Positions 9,577-18,724 of a stretch of 64,000 bases of DNA are shown here, piece by piece. Position numbers and translations under genes: made by a program. Each line of letters starts with the position of its first letter. The first letter of the stretch is position 1. Source of the stretch: an uncultured Bacteroidales bacterium (GTDB lineage Bacteria > Bacteroidota > Bacteroidia > Bacteroidales > P3); contig CAMWNM010000003.1 of the NCBI GenBank assembly GCA_947175635.1, forward strand, positions 42,090-106,089, given 5' to 3'. The notes under the pieces were generated by a model. That model was not told where the DNA came from. It was given only the letters and a program-made list of their open reading frames with translations, and made no database searches.

Positions 9577-12500
9577 ATGACCAAATACACCGAATATACG
9601 CAACTCAACCTCTCCCAGATCGGAGAAAGCGTACGGAAATACTGGGAAGAGAACCACTGCTTCGAACAGAGCCTCAAGAACCGCGAGGGGCATCCCGATT
9701 TCGTTTTTTATGAAGGACCTCCCTCGGCCAACGGCGTGCCGGGCATCCACCATGTGATGGCGCGTACCATCAAGGATATTTTCTGTCGCTACAAAACCCT
9801 GAAAGGCTTCAACGTACAGCGTAAGGCCGGCTGGGACACCCACGGGCTGCCCGTGGAACTGGGCGTGGAAAAGACTCTGGGTATCACCAAAGAAGATATC
9901 GGCAAGAAGATAAGCGTGGAAGAATACAACGCCGCCTGCCGCAAAGAGGTGATGAAATACAAGGACCTTTGGGATGAACTCACCCGCAGGATGGGCTATT
10001 GGGTGGATCTGGAGCATCCTTATATCACCTTTACCAACAAATACATCGAAAGCGTCTGGTTTCTGCTGAAAGAACTCTATCGGAAAGACCTGCTCTACAA
10101 AGGCTATTCGATACAGCCTTTTTCACCCGCGGCGGGAACGGGGCTGAGCACCCACGAACTGAACCAGCCCGGTTGCTACCGCAACGTGAAGGACAACACG
10201 CTCACGGCGCAGTTCAAAGTAATCCGCAACAAGGAATCCGAACCTTTCTTTGCCAAGGCCAGGAATCCGCTCTATATCATGGCCTGGACCACCACGCCCT
10301 GGACGCTTCCGTCCAATACCGCCCTTTGCGTGGGGCCCGGCATCGACTACGTGGAAGTGAATACCTTCAATCCTTATACAGGGCTGCCCATCACCGTAAT
10401 TTTGGGCAAAGACCGCCTAAACGCCTATTTTCCCGAAAAGAACGCGGCCTTGGACATGAACGGCTACAAAGAAGGCGACAAGGACATTCCCTTTGAAGTT
10501 GTGGCCGAGTTCAAGGGCAAAGACATGGTAGGCATGCGCTACGAACAGCTGATGCCCTACATCCAGCCCACCGACGGAGATGCGTTCCGTGTTATCGGCG
10601 GCGACTTCGTCACCACCGAAGACGGTACGGGCATCGTGCATATCGCCCCCTCTTTCGGTGCCGACGACTTCAAGGTAGGCAAGCAAAACGGCATAGGCTC
10701 GCTCTGTCTGGTTGACCGTCAGGGCAAATTTGTGGAAGGCATGGGCGAATTTTCGGGACGTTTTGTAAAACCGCAATACGAACCCGGCTACGATCCCAAA
10801 ACCACGGTACCGGTGGATGTTGATATCATCGTGAAACTCAAGAAAGAGAACCTTGCTTTCCGTGCCGAAAAGCACGAACACTCCTATCCGCACTGCTGGC
10901 GTACCGACAAGCCTATCATCTACTATCCGCTCGACTCGTGGTTTATCCGCACCACGGCCTGCAAAGACAAGATGATAGCACTTAACAAGACCATCAACTG
11001 GAAGCCCGAAGCCACCGGCAGCGGCCGCTTCGGCAACTGGCTCGAAAACCTGCAGGACTGGAACCTTTCGCGCTCTCGCTATTGGGGTACGCCGCTTCCC
11101 ATCTGGGTGTCGGAAGACCGCAGCGAACAATGCTGCATCGGTTCGGTATCAGAACTCAAGGCCGAGATAGAAAAGGCCGTAGCGGCCGGCTTCATGGAGA
11201 AGAATCCCTTTGAAGCGTACAAAGAGGGCGATATGAGCGAGGCCAACTACGAAAGTTTCGACCTGCACCGTCCCTATGTGGATGAAATCGTGCTGGTGTC
11301 GCCGTCGGGCAAAAAGATGTTCCGCGAACCCGACCTTATCGACGTGTGGTTCGACAGCGGTTCCATGCCCTATGCGCAGTTGCACTATCCCTTTGAAAAC
11401 AAAGAGAAGTTTTCTCACAACTACCCGGCCGACTTTATCGCCGAAGGCGTGGATCAGACCCGCGGCTGGTTCTTTACCCTGCACGCCATCGCCGGCATGG
11501 TGTTCGATTCGGTGGCCTATAAGAACGTGGTCTCCAACGGGCTTGTACTTGACAAAAACGGCAACAAGATGTCGAAGCGTCTGGGCAATGCCGTGGATCC
11601 TTTCCAAACCATCGAAAAATACGGCCCCGATGCCACGCGTTGGTATATGATCACCAATTCCCAGCCTTGGGACAACCTTAAGTTCGATACCGAGGGGATT
11701 GCCGAAGTGCAGCGAAAATTCTTCGGAACGCTCTACAATACATACAGTTTCTTTGCCCTCTATGCCAATATCGACGGTTTCACTTATCGGGAGGCCGATG
11801 TGGAATACGCCAAACGGCCCGAAATAGACCGTTGGATCCTCTCCGAACTCAACACCCTTACCGAAAGCGTGGATCAGGCATTCGCCGAATATGAGCCTAC
11901 CCGTGCCGGACGTCTCATCCAGGCGTTCGTGGATGAAAGGCTCAGCAATTGGTATGTGCGCCTGAGCCGTCGCCGTTTTTGGAAAGGCGGTCAGGGCGAA
12001 GACAAGATTTCGGCCTACCAGACGCTTTATTCCTGTTTGCTTACGCTTTCCAAACTTATCGCGCCCATCGCGCCTTTCTTCGCCGAGCGGCTTTACAACG
12101 ACCTCAACGCCGTAACGGGCAAGGAAGCCTTTACGTCCGTGCATCTGTGCAACTTCCCCTGCCTGCATCCCGAATGGGCCGACAAGGAGCTGGAAGAGAG
12201 AATGCAGCTGGCGCAGAAAATCTGCTCGTTGGTGCTTTCTTTGCGAAAGAAGCAGAATCTGAAAGTGCGCCAGCCCTTGCGCAAACTGATGTTGCCCGTA
12301 TTGGACAACCGTTTCCGCCAAAGGGTGGAATGCGTGCAGGGACTGATTCTTTCGGAAGTGAACGTAAAGGAAATCGACTTCATCACCGATTCCCGTTTCC
12401 TGAGCAAGAAAATCAAGCCCGACTTCAAGGCCCTCGGCCCCAAATACGGCAAGCTGATGAAATCCATCGCCGCTTTCGTAACCGGAATGGATGCCGACCA

Positions 12501-12930
12501 GATTGCCGCGCTTGAGCAAAACGGCCGCTTCTCGGCCATGGTGGAAAATCAGGAGATAACCCTCACCCTCGACGATGTGGATATCTTTACCGAAGATATT
12601 CCGGGCTGGGCCGTCACCAACGAAGGCCTTCTTACCGTAGCCCTCGACATCGCCCTTGACGAACAGCTGATAGAAGAAGGCTTGGCCAGAGAACTGGTGA
12701 ACCGCATCCAAAACCTGCGGAAGGAAAAAGGACTTGACGTTACCGACAAGATCGCCGTAAGTGTGCAACGGCATCCGGCAGTGGCTCCGGCCATCGAACA
12801 CAATCTCCCGTATATCTGTTCCGAAACCCTTGCCAAGGAACTCACCCTGTGCGATTCCCCCCTCTCCGAGGCCTCTCCTGTAGAACTTACCGATGATATC
12901 ACGCTGGGCGTACATATTGAAAAAATTTAG
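9577..12930 (+). CDS. ileS: Isoleucyl-tRNA synthetase
   Basis: A 1117-residue class I aminoacyl-tRNA synthetase that charges tRNA-Ile in the cytoplasm. The HIGH-type motif appears as GIHHVMAR (residues about 57-64) after EGPPSANG. The KMSKR loop is intact (NGNKMSKRLGN, about residue 665). The editing domain region carries AWTTTPWTLPSNTALCVGPG. The length and the form of these motifs fit the longer, eukaryote-like IleS class common in Bacteroidota, which is often less sensitive to mupirocin (family knowledge, not shown here). It is the first gene of an operon with the dksA-like gene (5 bases downstream), lspA, an ABC-F gene and a polyprenyl synthase. The ileS - dksA-like - lspA order is common in the phylum. 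Confidence 0.97.
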   Translation: MTKYTEYTQLNLSQIGESVRKYWEENHCFEQSLKNREGHPDFVFYEGPPSANGVPGIHHVMARTIKDIFCRYKTLKGFNVQRKAGWDTHGLPVELGVEKTLGITKEDIGKKISVEEYNAACRKEVMKYKDLWDELTRRMGYWVDLEHPYITFTNKYIESVWFLLKELYRKDLLYKGYSIQPFSPAAGTGLSTHELNQPGCYRNVKDNTLTAQFKVIRNKESEPFFAKARNPLYIMAWTTTPWTLPSNTALCVGPGIDYVEVNTFNPYTGLPITVILGKDRLNAYFPEKNAALDMNGYKEGDKDIPFEVVAEFKGKDMVGMRYEQLMPYIQPTDGDAFRVIGGDFVTTEDGTGIVHIAPSFGADDFKVGKQNGIGSLCLVDRQGKFVEGMGEFSGRFVKPQYEPGYDPKTTVPVDVDIIVKLKKENLAFRAEKHEHSYPHCWRTDKPIIYYPLDSWFIRTTACKDKMIALNKTINWKPEATGSGRFGNWLENLQDWNLSRSRYWGTPLPIWVSEDRSEQCCIGSVSELKAEIEKAVAAGFMEKNPFEAYKEGDMSEANYESFDLHRPYVDEIVLVSPSGKKMFREPDLIDVWFDSGSMPYAQLHYPFENKEKFSHNYPADFIAEGVDQTRGWFFTLHAIAGMVFDSVAYKNVVSNGLVLDKNGNKMSKRLGNAVDPFQTIEKYGPDATRWYMITNSQPWDNLKFDTEGIAEVQRKFFGTLYNTYSFFALYANIDGFTYREADVEYAKRPEIDRWILSELNTLTESVDQAFAEYEPTRAGRLIQAFVDERLSNWYVRLSRRRFWKGGQGEDKISAYQTLYSCLLTLSKLIAPIAPFFAERLYNDLNAVTGKEAFTSVHLCNFPCLHPEWADKELEERMQLAQKICSLVLSLRKKQNLKVRQPLRKLMLPVLDNRFRQRVECVQGLILSEVNVKEIDFITDSRFLSKKIKPDFKALGPKYGKLMKSIAAFVTGMDADQIAALEQNGRFSAMVENQEITLTLDDVDIFTEDIPGWAVTNEGLLTVALDIALDEQLIEEGLARELVNRIQNLRKEKGLDVTDKIAVSVQRHPAVAPAIEHNLPYICSETLAKELTLCDSPLSEASPVELTDDITLGVHIEKI

Positions 12931-12935
12931 CCGAA

Positions 12936-13355
12936 ATGAAACAGAACGAAGAAAAGAACCGTTATTCCGACAAGGAGCTGGAGGAATTCAAGCAGATTAT
13001 CCTCGACAAACTCGCAAAGGCCAAGGCCGATCTGGACTCATTGCGCGAGGCCTACACCAACAACGGTGAAAACGATATCAACGACACCTCGCCTACTTTC
13101 AAAGTGCTGGAAGAGGGTTATCAGGTGCTTTCCAAAGAAGAAAACGCCCGTTTGGCCAGCCGTCAGCAAAAGTTCATCGCTTCTTTGGAAGCGGCCTTGG
13201 TGCGTATTGAAAACAAAACCTACGGCATTTGCCGCGAAACAGGCAAACTCATCGACAAGGAACGCCTGCGGGTAGTGCCCCACGCCACCTTGAGCATTGA
13301 TGCCAAAAAAGAGCAGAAAAAGAACTACAACCCTGCGGTAAGCGAAGAAAACTGA
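12936..13355 (+). CDS. DksA/TraR-family protein lacking the zinc cysteines
   Basis: A 139-residue protein with the DksA/TraR layout: an N-terminal helical hairpin (about residues 10-95) and a C-terminal part reading YGICRETGKLIDKERLRVVP. Family members bind the RNA polymerase secondary channel. In this copy the C-terminal region, which in classical DksA holds a four-cysteine zinc site, has only one cysteine (in GICRE); the others are replaced by T, K or other residues. Cysteine-poor versions beside ileS and lspA are common in Bacteroidota, so this is likely a lineage form rather than a damaged gene. It lies 5 bases after ileS and 18 bases before lspA and is surely co-transcribed. Whether it responds to ppGpp cannot be told. 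Confidence 0.85.
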   Translation: MKQNEEKNRYSDKELEEFKQIILDKLAKAKADLDSLREAYTNNGENDINDTSPTFKVLEEGYQVLSKEENARLASRQQKFIASLEAALVRIENKTYGICRETGKLIDKERLRVVPHATLSIDAKKEQKKNYNPAVSEEN

Positions 13356-13373
13356 GTTTTCGCACCAGCCTTT

Positions 13374-14057
13374 ATGAAGAGAATTTTTTCCTGGTGCCAT
13401 GCGCACCTGCCGCTGTTGTTGGTGATGCTTGTTTTAATCGCCGATCAGAGCATCAAGTTCTGGATAAAACTCAACTTCCGTATCGGGGAGGAGATCCGGA
13501 TATTCGATTGGTTCCGGATTCATTTTCTCGAAAATGAAGGGATGGCTTTCGGCTTCAGTTTCGGCGGCGGCATAGGCAAACTCCTGCTGAGCCTGATTCG
13601 TTTGGTAGCCATCGGTTTCCTGATATGGATCATCGCCAGGCTGAACCGCAGACGCAAGCAAGATCGACAGGCACTTCGCCCCTCGGCGATAAAGACGTCC
13701 CTTGTGGTGTCGCTTTCGTTGATTTTAGCCGGCGCCATCGGCAATGTGCTGGATTGCGCCTTTTACGGCATGATTTTTTCGGAAAGTTACTTTCAGGTGG
13801 CGCAACTGTTTCCCCCTGAAGGCGGCTATGCCTCTTTCTTGCACGGACGGGTGGTGGACATGTTATACTTCCCTCTTATCCAAGGGCATTTCCCCACTTG
13901 GTTTCCGATAGCTGGCGGCAAAGAGTTCCTGTTTTTCCGCCCGGTGTTCAACCTTGCCGATACCGCCATCACCGTCGGATTCCTTCTGTTCTTCATTACC
14001 CAACGTGATTTCTGGAGCAACACCCCAAAAACGGAGGCCGGTACTTCGGCACAATAA
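13374..14057 (+). CDS. lspA: Lipoprotein signal peptidase (signal peptidase II)
   Basis: A 227-residue inner-membrane aspartic protease that removes the signal peptide from prolipoproteins after diacylglyceryl transfer. The conserved pieces are in order: LIADQSIKFWI in the first helix, FLENEGMAFGF, AGAIGNVLDCAFYG, and the two catalytic-aspartate motifs GRVVDMLYF and FNLADTAITVG. At 227 residues it is longer than the usual 160-170; the extra length is in the linkers (for example the basic RLNRRRKQDRQ segment), as in other Bacteroidota copies. Its substrates in this window would include the TamL-type protein at 53353 and the tandem lipoproteins at 62157-63969. It lies between the dksA-like gene and the ABC-F gene in one operon. 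Confidence 0.95.
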   Translation: MKRIFSWCHAHLPLLLVMLVLIADQSIKFWIKLNFRIGEEIRIFDWFRIHFLENEGMAFGFSFGGGIGKLLLSLIRLVAIGFLIWIIARLNRRRKQDRQALRPSAIKTSLVVSLSLILAGAIGNVLDCAFYGMIFSESYFQVAQLFPPEGGYASFLHGRVVDMLYFPLIQGHFPTWFPIAGGKEFLFFRPVFNLADTAITVGFLLFFITQRDFWSNTPKTEAGTSAQ

Positions 14058-14060
14058 ACC

Positions 14061-14078
14061 GGCCGCCTCGAGGCGGCC
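14061..14078. repeat. Perfect 18-bp GC-rich palindrome between lspA and the ABC-F gene
   Basis: GGCCGCCTCGAGGCGGCC is a perfect inverted repeat in the 30-base gap between the lspA stop and the next ATG. It could fold as an intercistronic hairpin in the operon mRNA or be a REP-like element. No T-tract follows, so it is not a normal terminator. I saw no second copy in the window. Confidence 0.6.
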
Positions 14079-14087
14079 CTACCGCTT

Positions 14088-16049
14088 ATGATTTCCATCA
14101 ACCAACTTTCGGTTTCCTTTACCGGAAAAACGCTTTTCGACAACGTCTCCTTTATCATCAAGGATAAAGACCGCATCGGCCTTACCGGGAAAAACGGGGC
14201 CGGAAAATCAACGCTGCTCAAGATTCTGTCGGGCCTGCAGGCTTCCGACAGCGGTTCTATCGTGCTTACCGGCGGCCACGAAGTGGGCTATCTGCCCCAG
14301 GAAATGATTCCCGACTCCACGCGCACCATAATGGAAGAAACCCTTACGGCTTTCCACAAGAGCAATGCGCTTGAAAAGGAGATAGAATCCCTTACCCTCC
14401 AGCTATCGGAACGCACCGATTACGAATCGGAAGACTACCATAAACTCATCGAACGCCTTGCCGAAGCCAACGAGAGATTTCACCTTATCGGCGGCAGCGA
14501 CCGCTTGGGGTTGGCCGAAAAAGTGCTGTCGGGGCTTGGTTTCAAACGCAGCGACTTCAGCCGCAGCATCACCGAGTTCAGTTCTGGCTGGCAGATGCGG
14601 GTGGAGCTGGCCAAGATACTGCTGAAGAATCCGGAAGTGATGTTGCTCGATGAACCGACCAACCACCTCGACATCGAATCGATCGGCTGGCTGGAAGAGT
14701 TTCTGCAAGGGTATCAGGGCGCGGTGGTATTGGTGAGCCATGACCGCAAATTCCTCGACCATGTTACCAACCGCACCATCGAAATCGTGTTGGGCAAGAT
14801 AGAAGACTACAATGTACCCTATTCCGAATATGTGCTGCAAAGGGAAGAACGCCGCCAGATCCAGCAGTCGGCTTTCGACAACCAGCAAAAGGAAATAGAG
14901 AATATAGAACGCTTCATAGAACGCTTCCGATACAAGGCCACCAAAGCCCGTCAGGCGCAGTCGCGGCTCAAGATGCTGGAAAAGATGGAGCGGGTGGAAG
15001 TGGATGAAACCGACAAATCAGCCATCTCCTTCCATTTTCCTCCTGCACCGCATTGCGGAAAGATTGTGGTGCGGGCGCAGGATGTGGGCAAGCGTTATGG
15101 AGAGAAACAGATTTTCTCTCATTTCGATTTCGTACTGGAAAAAGGCGAGAAAGTGGCGTTGGTAGGCAGGAACGGCGAGGGTAAATCCACTTTTTCCAAG
15201 ATCACCGTGGGCGAGATTGCCGACCACGAGGGTTCGTTGGAACTGGGCGCGGGCGTAAAGATCGGTTATTTCGCCCAAAACCAGGCGGCTTTACTCAACG
15301 GTGAAAAAACGGTATTTGAAACCATCGACGATATCGCCGTGGGCGAGGTACGCACCCGTATCCGCAATATCCTGGGCTGTTTTCTCTTTTCGGGGGAAGA
15401 TATAGAAAAAAAGGTAAAAGTGCTTTCAGGCGGAGAAAAAGGACGTCTGGCCTTGGCCAAACTCTTGTTGGAACCGGTGAATCTGCTGATTCTGGACGAA
15501 CCGACCAACCACCTCGACATGCGCTCGAAAGATATCCTCAAGATGGCCTTGCTGCAATACGACGGCAGTTTGATCGTAGTGAGCCACGACCGCGACTTTC
15601 TGGAGGGACTCACCACGAAGACCTACGAATTCAGGGACGGAAAGGTGAAACCGCATATCGGCGATGTCTCTTCTTTCCTTGCCGACCGCAAGATGGAACG
15701 GCTGCAGGAACTGGAACGTGCCGCAGGCGGGGCAAAAGCGCAAACCGGAAACGCCTCGGCGAACACAAGGGAAACGCCTGCGCCCAAGCCGAACGCAGCG
15801 CAGGAAAGGGAACTGAAAAAACAGTTGGACCGGGAAACGCGCAAACTCAGGAATGCGATAACAAAACTCGAAACCGAGATTGCCGAGCTGGAAACCGAAC
15901 TGGACGAAATGGACAGGATTTTTATTGCCGACGCCACACAATGCACAGTGGAAAACTGCAACAAATACGAAGAAAAGAAACGGATGGCAGCCGCCAAAAC
16001 CGATGAATGGGCGGCGCTACAGGAAAAACTGGAAGGACTGGAATCATGA
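14088..16049 (+). CDS. ABC-F family ATPase
   Basis: A 653-residue protein with two nucleotide-binding domains and no membrane domain, the hallmark of ABC-F translation factors, which act at the ribosomal E site. Walker A motifs are GKNGAGKST (residues 34-42) and GRNGEGKST (about 360). Signature motifs are FSSGWQMRVELAK and LSGGEKGRLALAK. Both Walker B/D-loop segments read LDEPTNHLD. The linker between the domains (about 240-320) is rich in E, R and Q and fits the P-site tRNA interaction motif region. The last 110 residues form a charged coiled coil after an Ala/Pro-rich linker, as in Uup-like members. Antibiotic-resistance members exist in the family, but the housekeeping operon context argues against that here. 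The stop overlaps the next start (ATGA). Confidence 0.92.
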   Translation: MISINQLSVSFTGKTLFDNVSFIIKDKDRIGLTGKNGAGKSTLLKILSGLQASDSGSIVLTGGHEVGYLPQEMIPDSTRTIMEETLTAFHKSNALEKEIESLTLQLSERTDYESEDYHKLIERLAEANERFHLIGGSDRLGLAEKVLSGLGFKRSDFSRSITEFSSGWQMRVELAKILLKNPEVMLLDEPTNHLDIESIGWLEEFLQGYQGAVVLVSHDRKFLDHVTNRTIEIVLGKIEDYNVPYSEYVLQREERRQIQQSAFDNQQKEIENIERFIERFRYKATKARQAQSRLKMLEKMERVEVDETDKSAISFHFPPAPHCGKIVVRAQDVGKRYGEKQIFSHFDFVLEKGEKVALVGRNGEGKSTFSKITVGEIADHEGSLELGAGVKIGYFAQNQAALLNGEKTVFETIDDIAVGEVRTRIRNILGCFLFSGEDIEKKVKVLSGGEKGRLALAKLLLEPVNLLILDEPTNHLDMRSKDILKMALLQYDGSLIVVSHDRDFLEGLTTKTYEFRDGKVKPHIGDVSSFLADRKMERLQELERAAGGAKAQTGNASANTRETPAPKPNAAQERELKKQLDRETRKLRNAITKLETEIAELETELDEMDRIFIADATQCTVENCNKYEEKKRMAAAKTDEWAALQEKLEGLES

Positions 16050-17035
16050 AAAACCACGCGCAGCTCAGACAAGAAGTAGAGAAAGCCCTGCAGGGACTGG
16101 AAGTTTGGCAAGGCGAACCGCAAGGCCTCTATCAGCCAGCCGTCTATGCCTTGGGACAAGGCGGCAAGCGCATACGGCCGGTATTGGCCCTGATGGCCTG
16201 CCAATTGTTCGGCAAAGACTGCGCCCTGGCCTTGATGCCAGCCATAGGGCTGGAGGTCTTTCACAATTTCACCTTGCTGCACGATGATGTGATGGACAAG
16301 GCCGCTATTCGCCATGGTCTGCCAACCGTACATATGAAATGGAATGCCAACACGGCCATCCTGTCCGGCGATGCGATGTTTGCCGCCGCGGTATCGCTGA
16401 CCGCCAAGACCCCTCCCGCCTCTTTACCCGCTGTATTGGATGCCTTCCACCGTCTGGCTTTGGGGGTATGCGAGGGCCAGCAGTACGACATGAATTTTGA
16501 ATCGCAGGTCCAGGTGAGCATGGCCGAATACATGGAGATGATTCGGCTCAAGACAGCCGTATTGATTGCCGGGGCATTGGAAATAGGGGCATTGGTTGCC
16601 AGAGCCCCGGAAACAGATGTAAAGCACCTGTACGCCTACGGCAACAAAATAGGCTTGGCGTTCCAACTCCAAGACGATTGGTTGGATCTGTACGCAGACG
16701 AGGCCAAGTTCGGCAAAAAACTGGGCGGCGATATACGGGAAAACAAAAAAACATATCTGTATATCCGTGCGATAGAAAAACTGGAAACAGAAGACCGCAA
16801 ACAATTGGAACATTGGTTTTCGGTTGCCACCACCCCAGACAATCAGGAAGAGAAGACCGTTGCCGTGAAAACCCTCTTCGAAAAGGCCGATGCCCCTCGA
16901 GATTGCAAGGAAGCCGTAAGCAAGCTGTTTGCCGAAGCCGGAAAACACCTGAGCGCACTGTCGCCCCTGACCGACCCCGCGGCACTGAAAGAACTGCAAG
17001 CCTTTAGCGCCGGATTACTGGGGCGGGAGTTTTAA
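16046..17035 (+). CDS. Polyprenyl (geranylgeranyl/farnesyl-type) diphosphate synthase
   Basis: A 329-residue trans-isoprenyl diphosphate synthase, which condenses isopentenyl diphosphate with an allylic diphosphate in the cytoplasm. The first aspartate-rich motif is DDVMD at residues 80-84 (preceded by FHNFTLLH) and the second is DDWLD at about 210-214 (in FQLQDDWLDLY). GGKRIRP, for diphosphate binding, is at about 39-45. The start at 16046 overlaps the ABC-F stop by an ATGA and gives the normal N-terminus; an upstream in-frame ATG at 16007 lies inside the ABC-F gene. The product chain length is set by residues before the first DD motif and I do not call it. This is the last gene of the ileS operon, converging on rfbA. 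Confidence 0.93.
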   Translation: MKNHAQLRQEVEKALQGLEVWQGEPQGLYQPAVYALGQGGKRIRPVLALMACQLFGKDCALALMPAIGLEVFHNFTLLHDDVMDKAAIRHGLPTVHMKWNANTAILSGDAMFAAAVSLTAKTPPASLPAVLDAFHRLALGVCEGQQYDMNFESQVQVSMAEYMEMIRLKTAVLIAGALEIGALVARAPETDVKHLYAYGNKIGLAFQLQDDWLDLYADEAKFGKKLGGDIRENKKTYLYIRAIEKLETEDRKQLEHWFSVATTPDNQEEKTVAVKTLFEKADAPRDCKEAVSKLFAEAGKHLSALSPLTDPAALKELQAFSAGLLGREF

Positions 17036-17131
17036 GCGCGGGCAAGCGATTTGAAACATGCGCTCCTGCCAGACGAGAACCACCGATACCCTGACTCCAC
17101 GTCCGCACTTGTTGACCGGCAATGCTGCCGG

Positions 17132-17989
17132 CTATAGGAGCCCCAGCAGATACTGCCCGTACCCGCTCTTCATCAGCGGCTCGGCTACCGCACGCAGTTG
17201 TGCGGCGTCAATGAATCCCATCCTGTAGGCAACTTCTTCGATACAGCCGATTTTAAGTCCCTGCCGTTGCTCGATGGTTCCTACAAACTGTCCCGCCTGC
17301 AGAAGAGAGTCGAAAGTACCGGTATCCAACCAAGCGGTGCCGCGGCCCAAAAGCCCCACCTTAAGTTTACCCCGTTCCAGATAATAACGGTTCACATCCG
17401 TGATTTCATATTCTCCGCGGGCGCTTGGCTTGAGGTTTCTGGCCACCTCCACCACCGAATTGTCATAATAATAAAGCCCCGGAACGGCATAGTTCGATTT
17501 CGGATGGGCCGGCTTTTCCTCAATCGAGACGGCACGCATATCCTTGTCGAACTCCACCACGCCGTAACGTTCCGGATCGGCCACATGATAGGCGAAAACC
17601 ACCCCGCCGTCCGGGTCGGTATTGGATTGCAGCAAAGCCTGCATGCTGTTGCCGTAAAAGATATTGTCTCCCAATACTAAGGCCACCTTATCCTTTCCGA
17701 TGAATTCCGCGCCTAAGACAAAAGCCTGCGCCAGACCGTTGGGAACCTCCTGCACCTTATATGAAAAACGGCATCCCAAGCGACTGCCATCCCCCAGGAG
17801 ACGCTCAAAATTAGGCAGATCCTGCGGCGTGGAAATAATCAATATCTCGCGGATCCCCGACAGCATCAGCGTGGAAAGCGGATAATAAATCATCGGCTTG
17901 TCGTAAACCGGCATCATCTGTTTGCTCATGGCCAAGGTAAGAGGATGAAGGCGCGTTCCCGCACCACCAGCCAAAATAATTCCTTTCAT
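17132..17989 (-). CDS. rfbA: Glucose-1-phosphate thymidylyltransferase
   Basis: A 285-residue nucleotidyltransferase making dTDP-glucose from dTTP and glucose-1-phosphate, the first step of dTDP-rhamnose and related deoxysugar synthesis. The N-terminal signature is complete: [16 protein letters not shown] followed by [18 protein letters not shown]. Further family landmarks are [11 protein letters not shown] and [11 protein letters not shown]. Length and motifs match RfbA/RmlA. The usual partners rfbB, rfbC and rfbD are not in the window, so the gene stands apart from a deoxysugar cluster here. It is downstream of the 18035-18718 hypothetical gene on the same strand, 45 bases away, and converges on the polyprenyl synthase gene. 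Confidence 0.96.
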   Translation of the reverse strand: MKGIILAGGAGTRLHPLTLAMSKQMMPVYDKPMIYYPLSTLMLSGIREILIISTPQDLPNFERLLGDGSRLGCRFSYKVQEVPNGLAQAFVLGAEFIGKDKVALVLGDNIFYGNSMQALLQSNTDPDGGVVFAYHVADPERYGVVEFDKDMRAVSIEEKPAHPKSNYAVPGLYYYDNSVVEVARNLKPSARGEYEITDVNRYYLERGKLKVGLLGRGTAWLDTGTFDSLLQAGQFVGTIEQRQGLKIGCIEEVAYRMGFIDAAQLRAVAEPLMKSGYGQYLLGLL

Positions 17990-18034
17990 CTGTCCTTTTC
18001 CTTTCTTTTCTGCTTGATGAAGCTTAATACTTTC

Positions 18035-18718
18035 TTATTGACGGTCGGCCTTGAACTGAAAACCCAGACGCTTTCCGGTCGTCATTTTCTTATAGGCCCA
18101 TTCCTCCTGCACATCTCCCACCGTAACATCCTTGATTTCATCGTAGGGAGGGGTCAGCAAATCGAAATTGGCCGAATAGCGCATCGCATCCCGAAGCAAT
18201 TTTCCAGCCGCCTGCCTGTCGAACACCGAACTTCCGAAACCGGTGTAAAACAGCCCCAGTTCCTGTTTCCCCTCTATAAAGTAGTGATTTTCCTTATTGA
18301 TGAACACCCGGCCTATCAGATAGCCCAGGTCATTTTCGCGGCCGTATTCGATGGAATCGGCCAGAAAATTGTAGATATGGATCACCCCGCAATAGGAGCG
18401 TTCCTTGTCTTCCTTGACATAGGGGGTCTGCATCACGGCATGATTGCGCGAAAATTCAAACACATTGCTGTGCAGGCTGAACATCAGCACATCGCTCGAA
18501 AAACTCAACGAAAATTCCATCTCCCCCTTGTCCGAATAACGCAGATTGATCGGAGAGGCGGCATACTGCTCGTTTTTCAGCTGCGTAAAATTTTCCAAAA
18601 ACCCCCTGCTCTCTTCTTTGAGCATCGTAAAAGAGGCCAGCGCATTGGCCGCCACCTGCCGTTTCAAGGCATCTTTCTTAAAGATGAACCGGCATAGTTC
18701 AAGGTCTTTCTCTTCCAT
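18035..18718 (-). CDS. Conserved hypothetical cytoplasmic protein
   Basis: A 227-residue protein with no signal peptide, membrane segment or motif that I can assign. It opens with MEEKDLELCRFIFKKDALKR. The central part is rich in aromatic residues and ends in a probable beta-rich segment (SYCGVIHIYNFLADSIEYG, YLIGRVFINKENHYFIEG). The gene is very likely real: it starts 6 bases after the flavoprotein stop, has coding-like composition and lies in a minus-strand run of housekeeping genes. I think it is a Bacteroidota-wide conserved protein of unknown function, and its position next to rfbA may be coincidental. Confidence 0.75.
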   Translation of the reverse strand: MEEKDLELCRFIFKKDALKRQVAANALASFTMLKEESRGFLENFTQLKNEQYAASPINLRYSDKGEMEFSLSFSSDVLMFSLHSNVFEFSRNHAVMQTPYVKEDKERSYCGVIHIYNFLADSIEYGRENDLGYLIGRVFINKENHYFIEGKQELGLFYTGFGSSVFDRQAAGKLLRDAMRYSANFDLLTPPYDEIKDVTVGDVQEEWAYKKMTTGKRLGFQFKADRQ

Positions 18719-18724
18719 GTCGTT

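Noticed and set aside
11149..12915. A 588-codon minus-strand open frame opposite ileS
   Set aside because: ileS has all synthetase motifs in the plus frame; the antisense reading has none.
14088..16049. ABC-F gene as an antibiotic-resistance determinant
   Set aside because: It sits in a housekeeping operon with ileS and lspA, shows no sign of transfer and carries the Uup-like coiled-coil tail.
17116..17131. Hairpin CCGGCA-ATGC-TGCCGG between the polyprenyl synthase and rfbA
   Set aside because: It has no T-tract on either strand, so I do not call it a terminator.
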